From: Streptomyces sp. SID14436 | GTDB taxonomy: Bacteria; Actinomycetota; Actinomycetes; Streptomycetales; Streptomycetaceae | Reading direction: 5' to 3' | Assembly: GCF_010548465.1 (NCBI RefSeq) | Contig: NZ_JAAGMD010000657.1 | Span: 1 to 50,546, forward strand | DNA: 50,546 nucleotides | Program-made: the position numbers and the translations under genes | The notes under the pieces: model-generated | Seen by the model: only the letters and a program-made list of their open reading frames with translations | Told to the model about the DNA's origin: nothing | Database searches by the model: none | Part shown: positions 30,729-39,185 of the stretch, piece after piece | Numbering within the stretch: the first letter of the stretch is position 1 | How the letters are laid out: every line of letters begins with the position of its first letter

Positions 30729-32177
30729 TCACCCGGAGTTGTATCCCCAGCGGGCGTTTCCGTCCTTGCCCATGAAGCACTTGGCGGGCCGCCCGTCGGT
30801 GGTCGTCGCGATGGGACCCACGGGAGAGCAGAACTGCCCGAACTGCACGCCGGGTCGGCTCCCGGTGCCACCACCCGTGGTGCCGGAGGAACCCCCGCCG
30901 GTGGAGCTGCCGCCGGATGAACCGCCGCTGCTGCCGCCGCCGCCCGTGCCACTCCCGCCGGACGAGCCCCCAGTGCTGCCGCCCGTCGAACCACCGCCCG
31001 AGCCGGTGCCGTACGACGGCTTGGGCTTCGGTTTCGGCTTGGGTTTGGGCTCGGGCTTCGGATCGGGGCTGGGCTGGGCACAGCTCTTGCTGGGGCTGAT
31101 CAGCCACAGATCGGCCTGGGTCCCGGTCGAGATCTCGGTGTCGGGTTCCGGATGCTGCCGGCACACCCGCCAGTCCGCCACGTCCTGCAGCCCGTCGGTC
31201 AGACGCTTGCCGGTGTGGGCGTGGAAGAGGACCACGCGCCGGAGGCCGAGGTCGTCGAGCGTGCTGGAGGCATCGTCGGCCTGCTCGCCCACCAGGTCGG
31301 GCATGATGACCCGGCGAGAGCCGTGCAGCCGGGTCGGGCACTCCTCCTGCTCGGGAACCGCGTACAGGGTCAGCGTCCTGCTCGAGGGAAGCACCTTCTC
31401 CTCGCCGGACGGGCTCTGGAAGCAGACCTGCCAGCCCCTCGTCGTGGTGGTGACGGACCGCCGGTCGGAGGAGGCGTCGGCTGCCGACACCGTCTGCCAC
31501 GGATGCCGGCCCGCAGATACCGCGGCTTCGGCGAGAGGGGACCCCGAGAAGTCGGGAACGACCAGGGGGGCGGGCGCGGGTGAGGGCTTCTGAGCCACCG
31601 CCGCTTTCTCACTCTCGGTGGAGCCCGGTCCCAGGACGGCGAAGAAGAGTCCGAACACGGCCGCAGCCATGAGGACCGGGTGCCGGCCCATCCAGGTGGC
31701 GAGCCGTATTCTGCGGCCGGGACGCAAGGGGGAGTCCGGGGGCACCATCTCGCCCATGGCCATGAGAAGCTCGCCCTTCGGGTCCAGCTTCGATCCGCAC
31801 AGCTTGTACGGGTGCCCGAGGACGAGGACGTCGACGGAATCGGACACGCCGTAGGTGGCGCGGAGGATCTGGAGGGGCGCGGGGACGCGGATCGCCACGG
31901 GCTTGACGACGCCCCGCAGCAGGATGAGGCCGTTCTCCGCGAGCACCACCCTCCCCCAGCCGTTGTGGTACACGGCCAGGACGGCTTCCCGGGGTCCGAG
32001 TTCCCTCAGCAGGGCCTTCGCCTGTTCCTCGGACAGAGGGTTGCCTTCACCGGCGCCGGCTTCGGCGGTGCGCGGGTCCCCGGCCAGCACATCGGACAAC
32101 GCTTCTCCAGCTCTTTCCAGGAGTCCTTCGGACGTGTCGAGCTGTGAGCCCCGGTGGCCGGCGCGTCCCCCTCTCAC
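30729..32177 (-). CDS. Membrane protein with two PASTA-like repeats, Lys-Pro/Gly-Ser linker and cysteine-containing C-terminal domain
   Basis: 482 residues, GTG 32177 with GGAAG upstream. A cytoplasmic region of about 160 residues (GWGRVVLAENGLILLRGVV and following) leads to one membrane segment (HPVLMAAAVFGLFFAVLG, 166-183). Outside are two PASTA-like units beginning VPDFSGSPLAEA (about 207) and MPDLVGEQADDASS (about 292), then an alternating Lys-Pro tract, a long Gly/Ser run, and an end domain QFGQFCSPVGPIATT...PAKC...RWGYNSG. PASTA domains sense wall precursors in Ser/Thr kinases, so this may be a kinase-like sensor that lacks the kinase. The C-terminal domain resembles that of the protein at 11617-12126. 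A terminator follows. Confidence 0.8.
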   Translation of the reverse strand: MRGGRAGHRGSQLDTSEGLLERAGEALSDVLAGDPRTAEAGAGEGNPLSEEQAKALLRELGPREAVLAVYHNGWGRVVLAENGLILLRGVVKPVAIRVPAPLQILRATYGVSDSVDVLVLGHPYKLCGSKLDPKGELLMAMGEMVPPDSPLRPGRRIRLATWMGRHPVLMAAAVFGLFFAVLGPGSTESEKAAVAQKPSPAPAPLVVPDFSGSPLAEAAVSAGRHPWQTVSAADASSDRRSVTTTTRGWQVCFQSPSGEEKVLPSSRTLTLYAVPEQEECPTRLHGSRRVIMPDLVGEQADDASSTLDDLGLRRVVLFHAHTGKRLTDGLQDVADWRVCRQHPEPDTEISTGTQADLWLISPSKSCAQPSPDPKPEPKPKPKPKPKPSYGTGSGGGSTGGSTGGSSGGSGTGGGGSSGGSSGGSSTGGGSSGTTGGGTGSRPGVQFGQFCSPVGPIATTTDGRPAKCFMGKDGNARWGYNSG

Positions 32178-32226
32178 ATTTCACACTTCCGGCTTCACGA
32201 GGAGAGGAGACGTCCGGACCGCCGGA

Positions 32227-32248
32227 CACAGTGCATGGGGGCACTGTG
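32227..32248. promoter_or_regulatory. Palindrome upstream of the PASTA-like gene
   Basis: CACAGTGC (32227-32234) and GCACTGTG (32241-32248) form a perfect dyad around six bases, 50-71 bases before the GTG start. It is placed where an operator would overlap the promoter, though no clear -10/-35 pair was found. Confidence 0.5.
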
Positions 32249-32402
32249 CGACAGGTACCGACATGTGGAGATGTTAACGGCGACCAACCCGGACCCGAAG
32301 GGCGGTAACAATCATGAAATACACCCGTGACCTGCACCGACTCTTCGGGGTTCTCTCTCGTCGCGGGTACGTGACCTCGGCCCGCGCTGCCGCAGGAGTC
32401 AT

Positions 32403-32429
32403 CGCCGTCTCCCGTCGCGGGAGACGGCG
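32403..32429 (-). terminator. Hairpin terminator of the FAD oxidoreductase gene
   Basis: CGCCGTCTCCC and GGGAGACGGCG form an uninterrupted 11-bp stem with loop GTCGC, 40-66 bases past the stop codon at 32469. Confidence 0.8.
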
Positions 32430-32468
32430 CGGGCCGACGATCCCGTCGCCGGCCGCCACACCTCCTTG

Positions 32469-33887
32469 TCAGTTCCCTGCTTCCTCGCGGGCCATCGGGG
32501 GCTCCGTGGGGGTCGGGACGGGTGTGCCGAACAGGACGGCTCGGGCCACCGCGGGGGCGAAGACGGCGGTCAAGGGTGCGGACAGGCTGAGTACGGACCG
32601 GAAGGCGTCGCCCACCACGGGGTCTCCGGCATAGCGGTCCTGGACCCGGCCCAGGTACCAGTGGGCCGCTCGGTCCCCGGGGCGGGGGGCGACCGCGTTG
32701 CCCGTCGCGCCGGGCATGAGCTTGTCGGCTCCGGCGGAGATGTCCCACGCCTGCCGGGACGAGGACAGCACCGCCCGCTGGACGCGGCGCGTCGTGGGCT
32801 TGCGCCGCGGGTCGGCCAGGGCGTCGCGGAGCGCGACCGCGTTGAGGGCGGCGACGCTCATGCCCTGTCCGTAGATGGGGTTGAAGGTGCACAGGGCGTC
32901 GCCGACTGCCAGGAATCCGGCCGGGCGCCGGCCCGGCAGGTCGTAGCGGCGCCGTACGTTCGCGGTGTGGCGGAAGCCGTGGACCGGTGACACGGGTTCG
33001 GCCTTGCTCAGCCAGCGGTGCACGAGCGGGTGCGGCAGCTTCTTGGCGTAGGCCGTGAACTGGTCTCCGTCCGTGGGCGGTTGGTCGCCGCCGAGGCCGG
33101 ACAGGGTGACGAGATGAGTGCCGTCGCCCAGAGGCAGGACGACGGCGCCGTACGTCTGGGAGGGATTGGGGACGATGTAGTAGCCGAGTGCGTCGGTGCC
33201 GAGGATGCCGTCCTTGTCACGGCAGACGCGAGTGCCGTAGGCGAGGCCCGTGTCGATGGTCTCCTCGTGCGGGGCCTGCGCCCCGAGTGCCGTGAGCCAC
33301 TGCGGGGCCTTCGTGCTGCGGCCGGAGGCATCCACGACCAGGTCGGCCTCGACCAGCCGGGGCTCCGCACGTGTCGCGTCGCCGCGTTCGCGCAGGAGCA
33401 CGCCACGCACACGGGAGGCGTCGCCCAGGAGACCGACGGCATCCGTGCCTTCCAGCACCTTGATCAACGGGTTGGCGAGAACCCGTCGCCGTACGAGGTG
33501 TTCGATTTGCGCGCGGGGACCGGAGTGGTAGTGCGCGGACGAGGGCAGCCGGCGGAACCAGCGCCCGTTCTGCCACTGCACCATGTCCCCGGGCACGCCC
33601 ACCCGCGGTGCTCCCGCCTCCTCCAGTTCCTGCACGAACCCCGGGAGCAGCGATTCGATGGCCGTCCGCCCTCCCTCCAGCAGGACGTGGATGTGCCGGC
33701 TCTGCGGCACTCCGGGACGTGGCTCCGGTCCGTCGGGATACCGGTCACGCTCGACGACGGTCACCCGGTCCACGTGGGCGGCGAGGACGTGTGCCGCGAG
33801 CAGGCCCGCCAGGCTGCCGCCGACGACCACCGCATGGCGTCCGCCCCGAGTGCCGCCCGTTGTCACGTTTCCCTGCGCAGCCTGCAT
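32469..33887 (-). CDS. FAD-dependent oxidoreductase (flavin monooxygenase/halogenase-like)
   Basis: 472 residues from ATG 33887, with AGGAG nine bases ahead. The N-terminal dinucleotide motif is HAVVVGGSLAGLLAAHVLA and is followed by VERDRYPDGPEPRPGVPQSR. The middle motif is LVVDASGRSTKAPQWL and the second FAD motif is FLAVGDALCTFNPIYGQGMS. This pattern fits group A flavoprotein monooxygenases and related geranylgeranyl-reductase or halogenase-like enzymes. The halogenase WxWxIP motif is not seen. It is cytoplasmic and its substrate is unknown. The gene is divergent from the Mrr-type nuclease gene and appears to be a single-gene unit ending in a strong hairpin. Confidence 0.85.
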   Translation of the reverse strand: MQAAQGNVTTGGTRGGRHAVVVGGSLAGLLAAHVLAAHVDRVTVVERDRYPDGPEPRPGVPQSRHIHVLLEGGRTAIESLLPGFVQELEEAGAPRVGVPGDMVQWQNGRWFRRLPSSAHYHSGPRAQIEHLVRRRVLANPLIKVLEGTDAVGLLGDASRVRGVLLRERGDATRAEPRLVEADLVVDASGRSTKAPQWLTALGAQAPHEETIDTGLAYGTRVCRDKDGILGTDALGYYIVPNPSQTYGAVVLPLGDGTHLVTLSGLGGDQPPTDGDQFTAYAKKLPHPLVHRWLSKAEPVSPVHGFRHTANVRRRYDLPGRRPAGFLAVGDALCTFNPIYGQGMSVAALNAVALRDALADPRRKPTTRRVQRAVLSSSRQAWDISAGADKLMPGATGNAVAPRPGDRAAHWYLGRVQDRYAGDPVVGDAFRSVLSLSAPLTAVFAPAVARAVLFGTPVPTPTEPPMAREEAGN

Positions 33888-34281
33888 CGTTTCCGCTCCT
33901 GATTGGCACATCGTCAGAAACCGCCAGTATCGCCCATTTGGAAATGAGGCTGGTGGTTTTCCGGCTCTTCAGGACCGGCTGCCGAGGGCCTTTCGGTCCG
34001 TGTGGTCGAGCCTAGTGCCGTGGCCGCCGACGTCGGGGGAACGGGTCGTTCGGTCGGCGACGGTGGGGAGCTGGCGGTCAGGTGACTGATCGTTGTTGTC
34101 GGGCCTTCCTCACGTGAACGATCGCGTCGATGCCCGGCGCGGCGCTCGCGACTCCGCCGTTCCGGCAGCGGGACGTGATGCTCGGCGCGCGAAGCCGTGA
34201 TCACCGTTGCCGGTACAACATCGCGTACCTGGGCAGTCGGTGGTTGACCTTCGTCGGTGTCTCCCGGGAGGAAGCATCACC
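33888..34281. other. 394-bp space between divergent genes
   Basis: The stretch separates the FAD oxidoreductase gene from the Mrr-type gene. It contains a relatively A/T-rich patch near 33935-33965 and a dyad GATCGTT (34088-34094) / AACGATC (34117-34123). I found no gene or clear promoter in it. Confidence 0.45.
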
Positions 34282-35187
34282 ATGGCCGTGCCCGCATCAC
34301 ACGCCCCCGCCGCGTCGGACTCCGTGCGCACCCGCCGCTCGTTCGAACTGCGCAAGACCGCCATGTACTTCGTGCTTCTCGCCGTCATCGTGACCCTGAC
34401 CGGGCTGACCGCCCGGACAGTGGCCGCCGCGGCCGAGCGTCGTCCTGCCTGGGCGTTCGCGCTGGCCCTCCTGGTGGCGGCCGGGGGCATCGCCTTCTGG
34501 CGAAGAAGGCGCCGGATATCGGCGGTGAAGCTCGCCCGCCGGGCCGCGCAGGCCCTGGACGCCGCGGCGGAGACCGCGGTGGACGTGCTCGACGAGACTC
34601 CGCCCGTCGCCGGCCCGGTCCGCCCCTGCGAGCCCGCCCTGCCCACCGCTCCGGTCACCCCGGCGGGCTCCCCCGCCCCTGGTGGTGCCGGTGCGGCGGA
34701 AGTGCCGGCCGAGGGCGGCCTGTTGGAGCCCGAACAGACCGCCGTTCTCGTCGACCCGGCGGTGGACGACCCGCTGCACGCGGCCTACGAAGCGCTGGAT
34801 CCCTACGAGTTCGAGGAGGCGGTGGCCGAACTGTGCCGCCGGGACGGGTGTCGTGACGTCGAGGTCGTGGGCGGGGCCGGGGACCTGGGTGCCGATGTGG
34901 TCGCGCGGACCCCGGACGGGCGTCTCCTTGTTGTGCAGTGCAAGCGGTACGGCGACACGAACCGGGTCGGTTCCCAGGACATGCAGCGGTTCGGCGGCAC
35001 GTGTTTCACCGTGCACGGGGCGGACGTGGCCGTCATGGTGACCACCAGCGGCTTCACCGGCCCCGCACTCGAGTACGCCGAGCAGTGCGGCATCGTCTGT
35101 GTGGACGGTCCGGACCTCCTGCGCTGGCGGGACGGCTCGGGGCCGAGCCCCTGGGAGGCGGGGGACGCGGGGGACGCCCTCGGCTGA
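34282..35187 (+). CDS. Membrane-anchored Mrr-type restriction endonuclease-like protein
   Basis: 301 residues; ATG 34282 follows GGGAGGAAG. Two membrane segments are visible (AMYFVLLAVIVTLTGLTA, about 27-44, and AWAFALALLVAAGGIAFW, about 56-73), followed by a basic stretch RRRRRISAVKLARRAAQ and an Ala/Pro-rich linker. The C-terminal domain, from about 165, is an Mrr-type PD-(D/E)xK fold: YEFEEAVAELCRRDG, DLGADVVARTPDGRLLVVQC with Asp205, Gln219 and Lys221, and VMVTTSGFTGPALEYA. Mrr nucleases cut modified DNA. A two-pass membrane version is common in actinobacteria; whether it restricts incoming DNA at the membrane or does another task is not known. Confidence 0.87.
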   Translation: MAVPASHAPAASDSVRTRRSFELRKTAMYFVLLAVIVTLTGLTARTVAAAAERRPAWAFALALLVAAGGIAFWRRRRRISAVKLARRAAQALDAAAETAVDVLDETPPVAGPVRPCEPALPTAPVTPAGSPAPGGAGAAEVPAEGGLLEPEQTAVLVDPAVDDPLHAAYEALDPYEFEEAVAELCRRDGCRDVEVVGGAGDLGADVVARTPDGRLLVVQCKRYGDTNRVGSQDMQRFGGTCFTVHGADVAVMVTTSGFTGPALEYAEQCGIVCVDGPDLLRWRDGSGPSPWEAGDAGDALG

Positions 35188-35195
35188 GGCGTGGT

Positions 35196-35217
35196 CCCCG
35201 GAACGACCGCACCGGGG
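35196..35217. terminator. Hairpin between convergent genes
   Basis: CCCCGG (35196-35201) pairs with CCGGGG (35212-35217). It lies in the 31-bp space between the stops of the Mrr-type gene and the beta-glucosidase gene. Confidence 0.6.
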
Positions 35218-35218
35218 G

Positions 35219-36577
35219 TCACGCGGCCCGGGTGTCCCTCCCCCGGTGGGTCCGGATGATCTCCGCGTAGCGGTGGCCGGAGCCCTTGATGGTGCGGGTC
35301 TGGGTGGCGTAGTCGACGTGGACGAGGCCGAAGCGCTTGTCGTAGCCGTAGGCCCATTCGAAGTTGTCCAGGAGGGACCAGGCGAAGTAGCCGGCCAGCG
35401 GTGCTCCCTTACGGGCGGCGGAGGCGCAGGCGGCGATGTGGTCCTCCAGGTAGGCGCGGCGTTCGGGGTCGTCGACGGTGCCGTCGGGGCGGACGGTGTC
35501 GGGGAAGGCGGAGCCGTTCTCGGTGACGTAGAGGCGGCGGGCGCCGTACTCGTGGGTGAGGCGCAGGAGGAGGGTCTCGATGCCGGTGGGGTCGATTGCC
35601 CAGTCCATGCCCGTGCGGGGCACGCCCTCGCGGCGTACGGCCGTGGCGTGGGGGGCGGGGCCGTCCGGGTCGGCGGTGACGACCTGGGGGAAGTAGTAGT
35701 TGAGGCCGAGCCAGTCGAGCGGGGAGGCGATGGCGGCCGAGTCGCCCGGTTTCTCGGGGAGTTCGACGCCGTACACGTCGCGCATGTCGGTGGGGAAGCC
35801 GCGGCCGTGGACGGGGTCGAGCCACCAGCGGTTGGTGTGGCCGTCCATGCGGGCGGCGGCGGCCAGATCCTCCGGGGTGTCGCTCGCGGGGTGGACGGTG
35901 GAGAGGTTGTTGACGATGCCGACCTGGGCGCCCGGGGCGGCGGCGCGGACGGCGCGGGTGGCGAGGCCGTGAGCGAGGAGGAGGTGGTAGGAGGCGCGGA
36001 CGGCGGCGGTGAGGTCGGTGAGGCCGGGGGCCATGCGGCCTTCGAGATGGCCGATCCAGGCGGAGCACAGGGGCTCGTTGAGCGTGGCCCAGTGGTGGAC
36101 GCGGTCGCCGAGGCGGCCGGCGACGACGGAGGCGTACGCGGCGAAGTGTTCGGCGGTGTCGCGTACCGGCCAGCCGCCGCGGTCCTGGAGCGTCTGGGGC
36201 AGGTCCCAGTGGTAGAGGGTGACGGACGGGGTGATGCCGGCGGCCAGCAGGCCGTCGACGAGCCGGTCGTAGAAGTCGAGGCCCTTGGGGTTGGCCGGGC
36301 CGTCGCCGCCGGGGACGACGCGGGGCCAGGCGACCGACAGGCGGTAGGCGTTGGTGCCGAGGCGGCGCATGAGGTCGATGTCCTCGGGCCAGCGGTGGTA
36401 GTGGTCGCAGGCGGTGTCGCCGTGGTCGCCGTTGTCGATCGCGCCGGGGGTTCGGGAGAAGGTGTCCCAGATGGAGGGTGAGCGGCCGTCCTCCGTCACG
36501 GCTCCCTCGATCTGGTAGGCCGAGGTGGCCGTGCCCCACAGGAAGTCGTCGGGGAGGGCGGAGTGGTCGATGGTCAC
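35219..36577 (-). CDS. Family 1 glycoside hydrolase, beta-glucosidase
   Basis: 452 residues from GTG 36577 (AAAGGA upstream), full length for GH1. The N-terminal signature is [20 protein letters not shown]. The acid/base Glu168 is in [12 protein letters not shown] and the nucleophile Glu353 in [32 protein letters not shown] near the end completes the active site. There is no signal peptide, so it works in the cytoplasm on imported beta-glucosides. In Streptomyces such genes usually end an ABC-transporter operon; here only the 3' end of a permease gene remains upstream. With the divergent GH55-like gene it would complete degradation of beta-1,3-glucan oligosaccharides. Confidence 0.93.
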   Translation of the reverse strand: MTIDHSALPDDFLWGTATSAYQIEGAVTEDGRSPSIWDTFSRTPGAIDNGDHGDTACDHYHRWPEDIDLMRRLGTNAYRLSVAWPRVVPGGDGPANPKGLDFYDRLVDGLLAAGITPSVTLYHWDLPQTLQDRGGWPVRDTAEHFAAYASVVAGRLGDRVHHWATLNEPLCSAWIGHLEGRMAPGLTDLTAAVRASYHLLLAHGLATRAVRAAAPGAQVGIVNNLSTVHPASDTPEDLAAAARMDGHTNRWWLDPVHGRGFPTDMRDVYGVELPEKPGDSAAIASPLDWLGLNYYFPQVVTADPDGPAPHATAVRREGVPRTGMDWAIDPTGIETLLLRLTHEYGARRLYVTENGSAFPDTVRPDGTVDDPERRAYLEDHIAACASAARKGAPLAGYFAWSLLDNFEWAYGYDKRFGLVHVDYATQTRTIKGSGHRYAEIIRTHRGRDTRAA

Positions 36578-36650
36578 TGGGGTCCTTTCGCGAGGGGTGC
36601 GGTGGTCGGTCACGTCACGTGGCCGCCCGGCGGTCGGTGCGGGAAGGTCG

Positions 36651-36824
36651 TCAGGGCGGGGAGGTCGTCAGTGCGGGGCGGTCAGGGCGGGGTGCTGACT
36701 TGACCGCTCCCGCGGGCAGGCCGGCGACGAGGTAGCGCTGCAGGAGCAGGAAGCCCGCGACCACGGGGAGGCTCACCACGAGTGAGGCGGCCATGATCTG
36801 GTTCCAGTACACGTCGTCGAGGGT
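36651..36824 (-). pseudogene. Remnant of a carbohydrate ABC transporter permease (C-terminal end only)
   Basis: Minus-strand translation gives DDVYWNQIMAASLVVSLPVV, then AGFLLLQRYLVAGLPAGAVK, which is the last transmembrane helix and conserved tail of MalG-type sugar permeases (usual ending GLTAGAVKG). Similarity begins abruptly at about 36824 and the rest of the roughly 280-residue protein, the EAA loop included, is missing. The remnant lies just upstream of the beta-glucosidase gene, where the intact transporter genes normally lie, so a deletion has removed the binding protein and permeases. The reading frame continues past the natural end into repeat DNA to a stop at 36651. Confidence 0.8.
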
Positions 36825-36984
36825 GGAGCAGCCGTGGAGGCCGACGGCACGGCTCGGATGCTGCGCATGGCTCGTGGTGTGCCTTTCCGGGAGTGCGCGG
36901 GGGTGGTGTCCCATGGTGTCCCCGCGCCGAGGCTGGTCACGCGAGGCTGCGTGGGGCGCGTGCCGGTGACGTGATCCTCACGGC

Positions 36985-37005
36985 TTAATTCAGGACGTGA
37001 GTTAA
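36985..37005. promoter_or_regulatory. A/T-rich dyad, probable sugar-regulator operator
   Basis: TTAA-t-TCA and TGA-g-TTAA are mirror images around GGACG, giving a 21-bp near-perfect dyad. It stands out in GC-rich DNA and lies 160 bp before the permease remnant on the minus strand. Such TTAA-flanked dyads are typical of ROK- or LacI-type repressor sites in front of sugar operons; the regulator is not in the window. Confidence 0.6.
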
Positions 37006-37134
37006 AGGCTCCGGGCGCGTGGCGTCAAGGGGTTGGGCACGCTCGTCCGCGGCGGACCGAGGGCGGTGCCGCTCGTACCGACTCGCGCCTCACCTCTTGA
37101 CGCAAGTGTTCCGGGGATGAACCATTCACCGGCG

Positions 37135-37148
37135 AGAGAGCGCTCCCA
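37135..37148. promoter_or_regulatory. CebR-like operator upstream of the GH55-like gene
   Basis: AGAGAGCGCTCCCA matches the CebR box TGGGAGCGCTCCCA (known from Streptomyces cellulose and cellobiose genes) at 12 of 14 positions, with an intact right half. It lies 65-78 bases before the GH55-like start codon. Confidence 0.55.
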
Positions 37149-37160
37149 ACACCCCGCCCC

Positions 37161-37198
37161 GTTCACTTCCTGAACCGGACCACGTTCGCTTCCTGAAC
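37161..37198 (+). repeat. Two direct copies of a dyad in the GH55-like leader
   Basis: GTTCACTTCCTGAAC (37161-37175) and GTTCGCTTCCTGAAC (37184-37198) are 23 bp apart. Each is itself a partial inverted repeat (GTTC...GAAC). The second ends just before the AGGAG binding site, so protein binding or RNA folding here could affect initiation. Confidence 0.75.
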
Positions 37199-37212
37199 AG
37201 GAGAGCCGCCCC

Positions 37213-39027
37213 ATGACGTCCGACTCCCCCACCCCCTCCGCGAGTTCGCCCGGACCGTCGGGGCTGCCCGCGCTCGGCCGGCGCACCGTCCTCGGTGCCG
37301 CGGCCGCCGCTCCCCTGCTGGCCGCCGGTCTGCCGGGTACGGCGTCCGCGGCACCGGACCACCGCGGAAGGCCCCGCCGGCTCAAGGGCGGTGGCGACCT
37401 CGGCCCCAACGTGCTCGTCTTCGACCCGGCCACGCGGAACATCCAGGAGACGCTGGACGAGGTGTTCGCCCGGCAGGAGTCGGACCAGTTCGGGCCCGGG
37501 CGCTGCCAGTTGCTGTTCAAGCCGGGGGCCTACCACGATCTCAACGCGCAGATCGGCTTCTACACCTCGATCTCCGGGCTGGGCCTGTCCCCCGACGACA
37601 CCACGATCCACGGCGACATCACCGTCGACGCGGGCTGGTTCGACGGCAACGCCACGCAGAACTTCTGGCGTTCGGCGGAGAACCTGGCCGTCGTCCCGGT
37701 CAACGGCACCAACCGGTGGGCCGTCGCCCAGGCCGCGCCGTTCCGCCGGATGCACGTCCGGGGCGACCTCAACCTCGCGCCGGACGGCTACGGCTGGGCC
37801 AGCGGCGGCTACATCGCGGACAGCCGCATCGACGGCACCGTCGGCCCGTACTCCCAGCAGCAGTGGTACACCCGGGACAGTGCGGTGGGCGGCTGGACCA
37901 ACGCCGTGTGGAACATGGTGTTCTCCGGCGTCGAGGGTGCTCCGGCGCAGACGTTCCCCGAGCCGCCGTACACCACGCTGACCACCACACCCCGCTCCCG
38001 GGAGAAGCCCTTCCTGTACCTCGACGGGGACCGCTACCGCGTGTTCCTGCCCGCACTGCGGACCAACGCGCGCGGGGTGACCTGGGGCAACGGCACCCCG
38101 CGCGGCACCTCGCTGCCGCTGGAGCGCTTCTACGTCGCCCGGCCCGGCGACTCGGCGGCCACCCTCAACCGGGCGCTCGACCAGGGCCTGCACCTGCTGC
38201 TGACGCCGGGGATCTACCACGTCGACCGGCCGGTGCGGGTGAACCGGCCCAACACCGTGGTGCTGGGCCTGGGTTACGCCACCCTCATCCCGGACAACGG
38301 CGTCACCGCGATGCGGGTCGCCGACGTCGACGGGGTCCGGCTGGCGGGCTTCCTCATCGACGCCGGCCCGGTCAACTCCCCCGTCCTGCTGGAGGTCGGG
38401 CCGCGCGGCGCCTCCCGGGGTCACTCCGCGAACCCGATCACCGTCCAGGACGTCTTCATCCGGATCGGCGGCGCCGGGCCCGGCAAGGCGACGACCAGCA
38501 TGGTCGTCAACGCCCGGCACACGATCATCGACCACACCTGGGTGTGGCGCGCCGACCACGGCGACGGCGTCGGCTGGGAGACCAACCGCTGCGACTACGG
38601 CGTCGTCGTCAACGGCCACGACGTCCTGGCGACGGGCCTGTTCGTCGAACACTTCAACAAGTACGACGTGCAGTGGAACGGCGAACGGGGCCGCACCATC
38701 TTCTTCCAGAACGAGAAGGCGTACGACGCTCCCGACCAGGCCGCCATCCAGAACGGCTCCGTGAAGGGCTATGCCGCGTACAAGGTCGGCGACCACGTCC
38801 GCAGCCACGAGGGCTGGGGCATGGGCAGTTACTGCTACTACAACGTCAACCCCACGATCGTGCAGCACCACGGCTTCGCCGCCCCGGTGCGGCCCGGGGT
38901 GCGCTTCCACCACCTGCTGGTCGTCTCGCTGAGCGGCAACGGCCAGTACGAGTGCGTCATCAACGACACCGGGGCGCCGACGTCGGGTTCGGACACGGTG
39001 CCGTCGAAGGTGGTGTCCTACCCCTGA
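37213..39027 (+). CDS. Secreted GH55-like exo-beta-1,3-glucanase (double beta-helix)
   Basis: 604 residues; ATG 37213 with AGGAG upstream. A Tat-type signal is present (LGRRTVLGAAAAAPLLAAGL, cleavage near ASAAP). The rest is beta-helical repeats with GGGDLGPNVLVFDPATRNIQ, YTSISGLGLSPDDTTIHGD, LEVGPRGASRG, WETNRCDYGVVVNGHDV, FVEHFNKYDVQWNGERGRT and FFQNEKAYDAPDQAA. Proteins like this are often mis-annotated as adenylyl cyclase or coagulation factor 5/8 domain proteins. I judge it to match the GH55 laminarinase type known from cellulose- and wood-associated Streptomyces, which release glucose from beta-1,3-glucan ends. The GH1 gene and a CebR-like box next door support a role in beta-glucan use. 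The Glu-rich C-terminal helix should hold the catalytic acid. Confidence 0.72.
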   Translation: MTSDSPTPSASSPGPSGLPALGRRTVLGAAAAAPLLAAGLPGTASAAPDHRGRPRRLKGGGDLGPNVLVFDPATRNIQETLDEVFARQESDQFGPGRCQLLFKPGAYHDLNAQIGFYTSISGLGLSPDDTTIHGDITVDAGWFDGNATQNFWRSAENLAVVPVNGTNRWAVAQAAPFRRMHVRGDLNLAPDGYGWASGGYIADSRIDGTVGPYSQQQWYTRDSAVGGWTNAVWNMVFSGVEGAPAQTFPEPPYTTLTTTPRSREKPFLYLDGDRYRVFLPALRTNARGVTWGNGTPRGTSLPLERFYVARPGDSAATLNRALDQGLHLLLTPGIYHVDRPVRVNRPNTVVLGLGYATLIPDNGVTAMRVADVDGVRLAGFLIDAGPVNSPVLLEVGPRGASRGHSANPITVQDVFIRIGGAGPGKATTSMVVNARHTIIDHTWVWRADHGDGVGWETNRCDYGVVVNGHDVLATGLFVEHFNKYDVQWNGERGRTIFFQNEKAYDAPDQAAIQNGSVKGYAAYKVGDHVRSHEGWGMGSYCYYNVNPTIVQHHGFAAPVRPGVRFHHLLVVSLSGNGQYECVINDTGAPTSGSDTVPSKVVSYP

Positions 39028-39185
39028 GCGACGACGGACGGTGCCGTTGACCGACGGGCGGTGTCACGGCCCCACGGGCGGTGCCGTCCCGGACGGACGG
39101 CGGTGACCCGTGGTCCCGGAGCGGCGGCCCCTCCCGGTCGAGGGCGCGGGAGGAGCCGCCCGCCCCGCCCCCCACGGGTGCGGGC

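Noticed and set aside
33914..34204. 96-codon minus-strand ORF in the divergent space
   Set aside because: Arg/Ser/Pro-rich shadow composition, no binding site and no recognised similarity.
37126..38913. 595-codon minus-strand ORF opposite the GH55-like gene
   Set aside because: A typical antisense open frame of high-GC coding DNA; its sequence is low-complexity and unlike any protein family.
37213..39027. Adenylyl cyclase
   Set aside because: That label is a common database mis-assignment for this protein type; no cyclase domain is visible, while beta-helix repeats and a Tat signal are.
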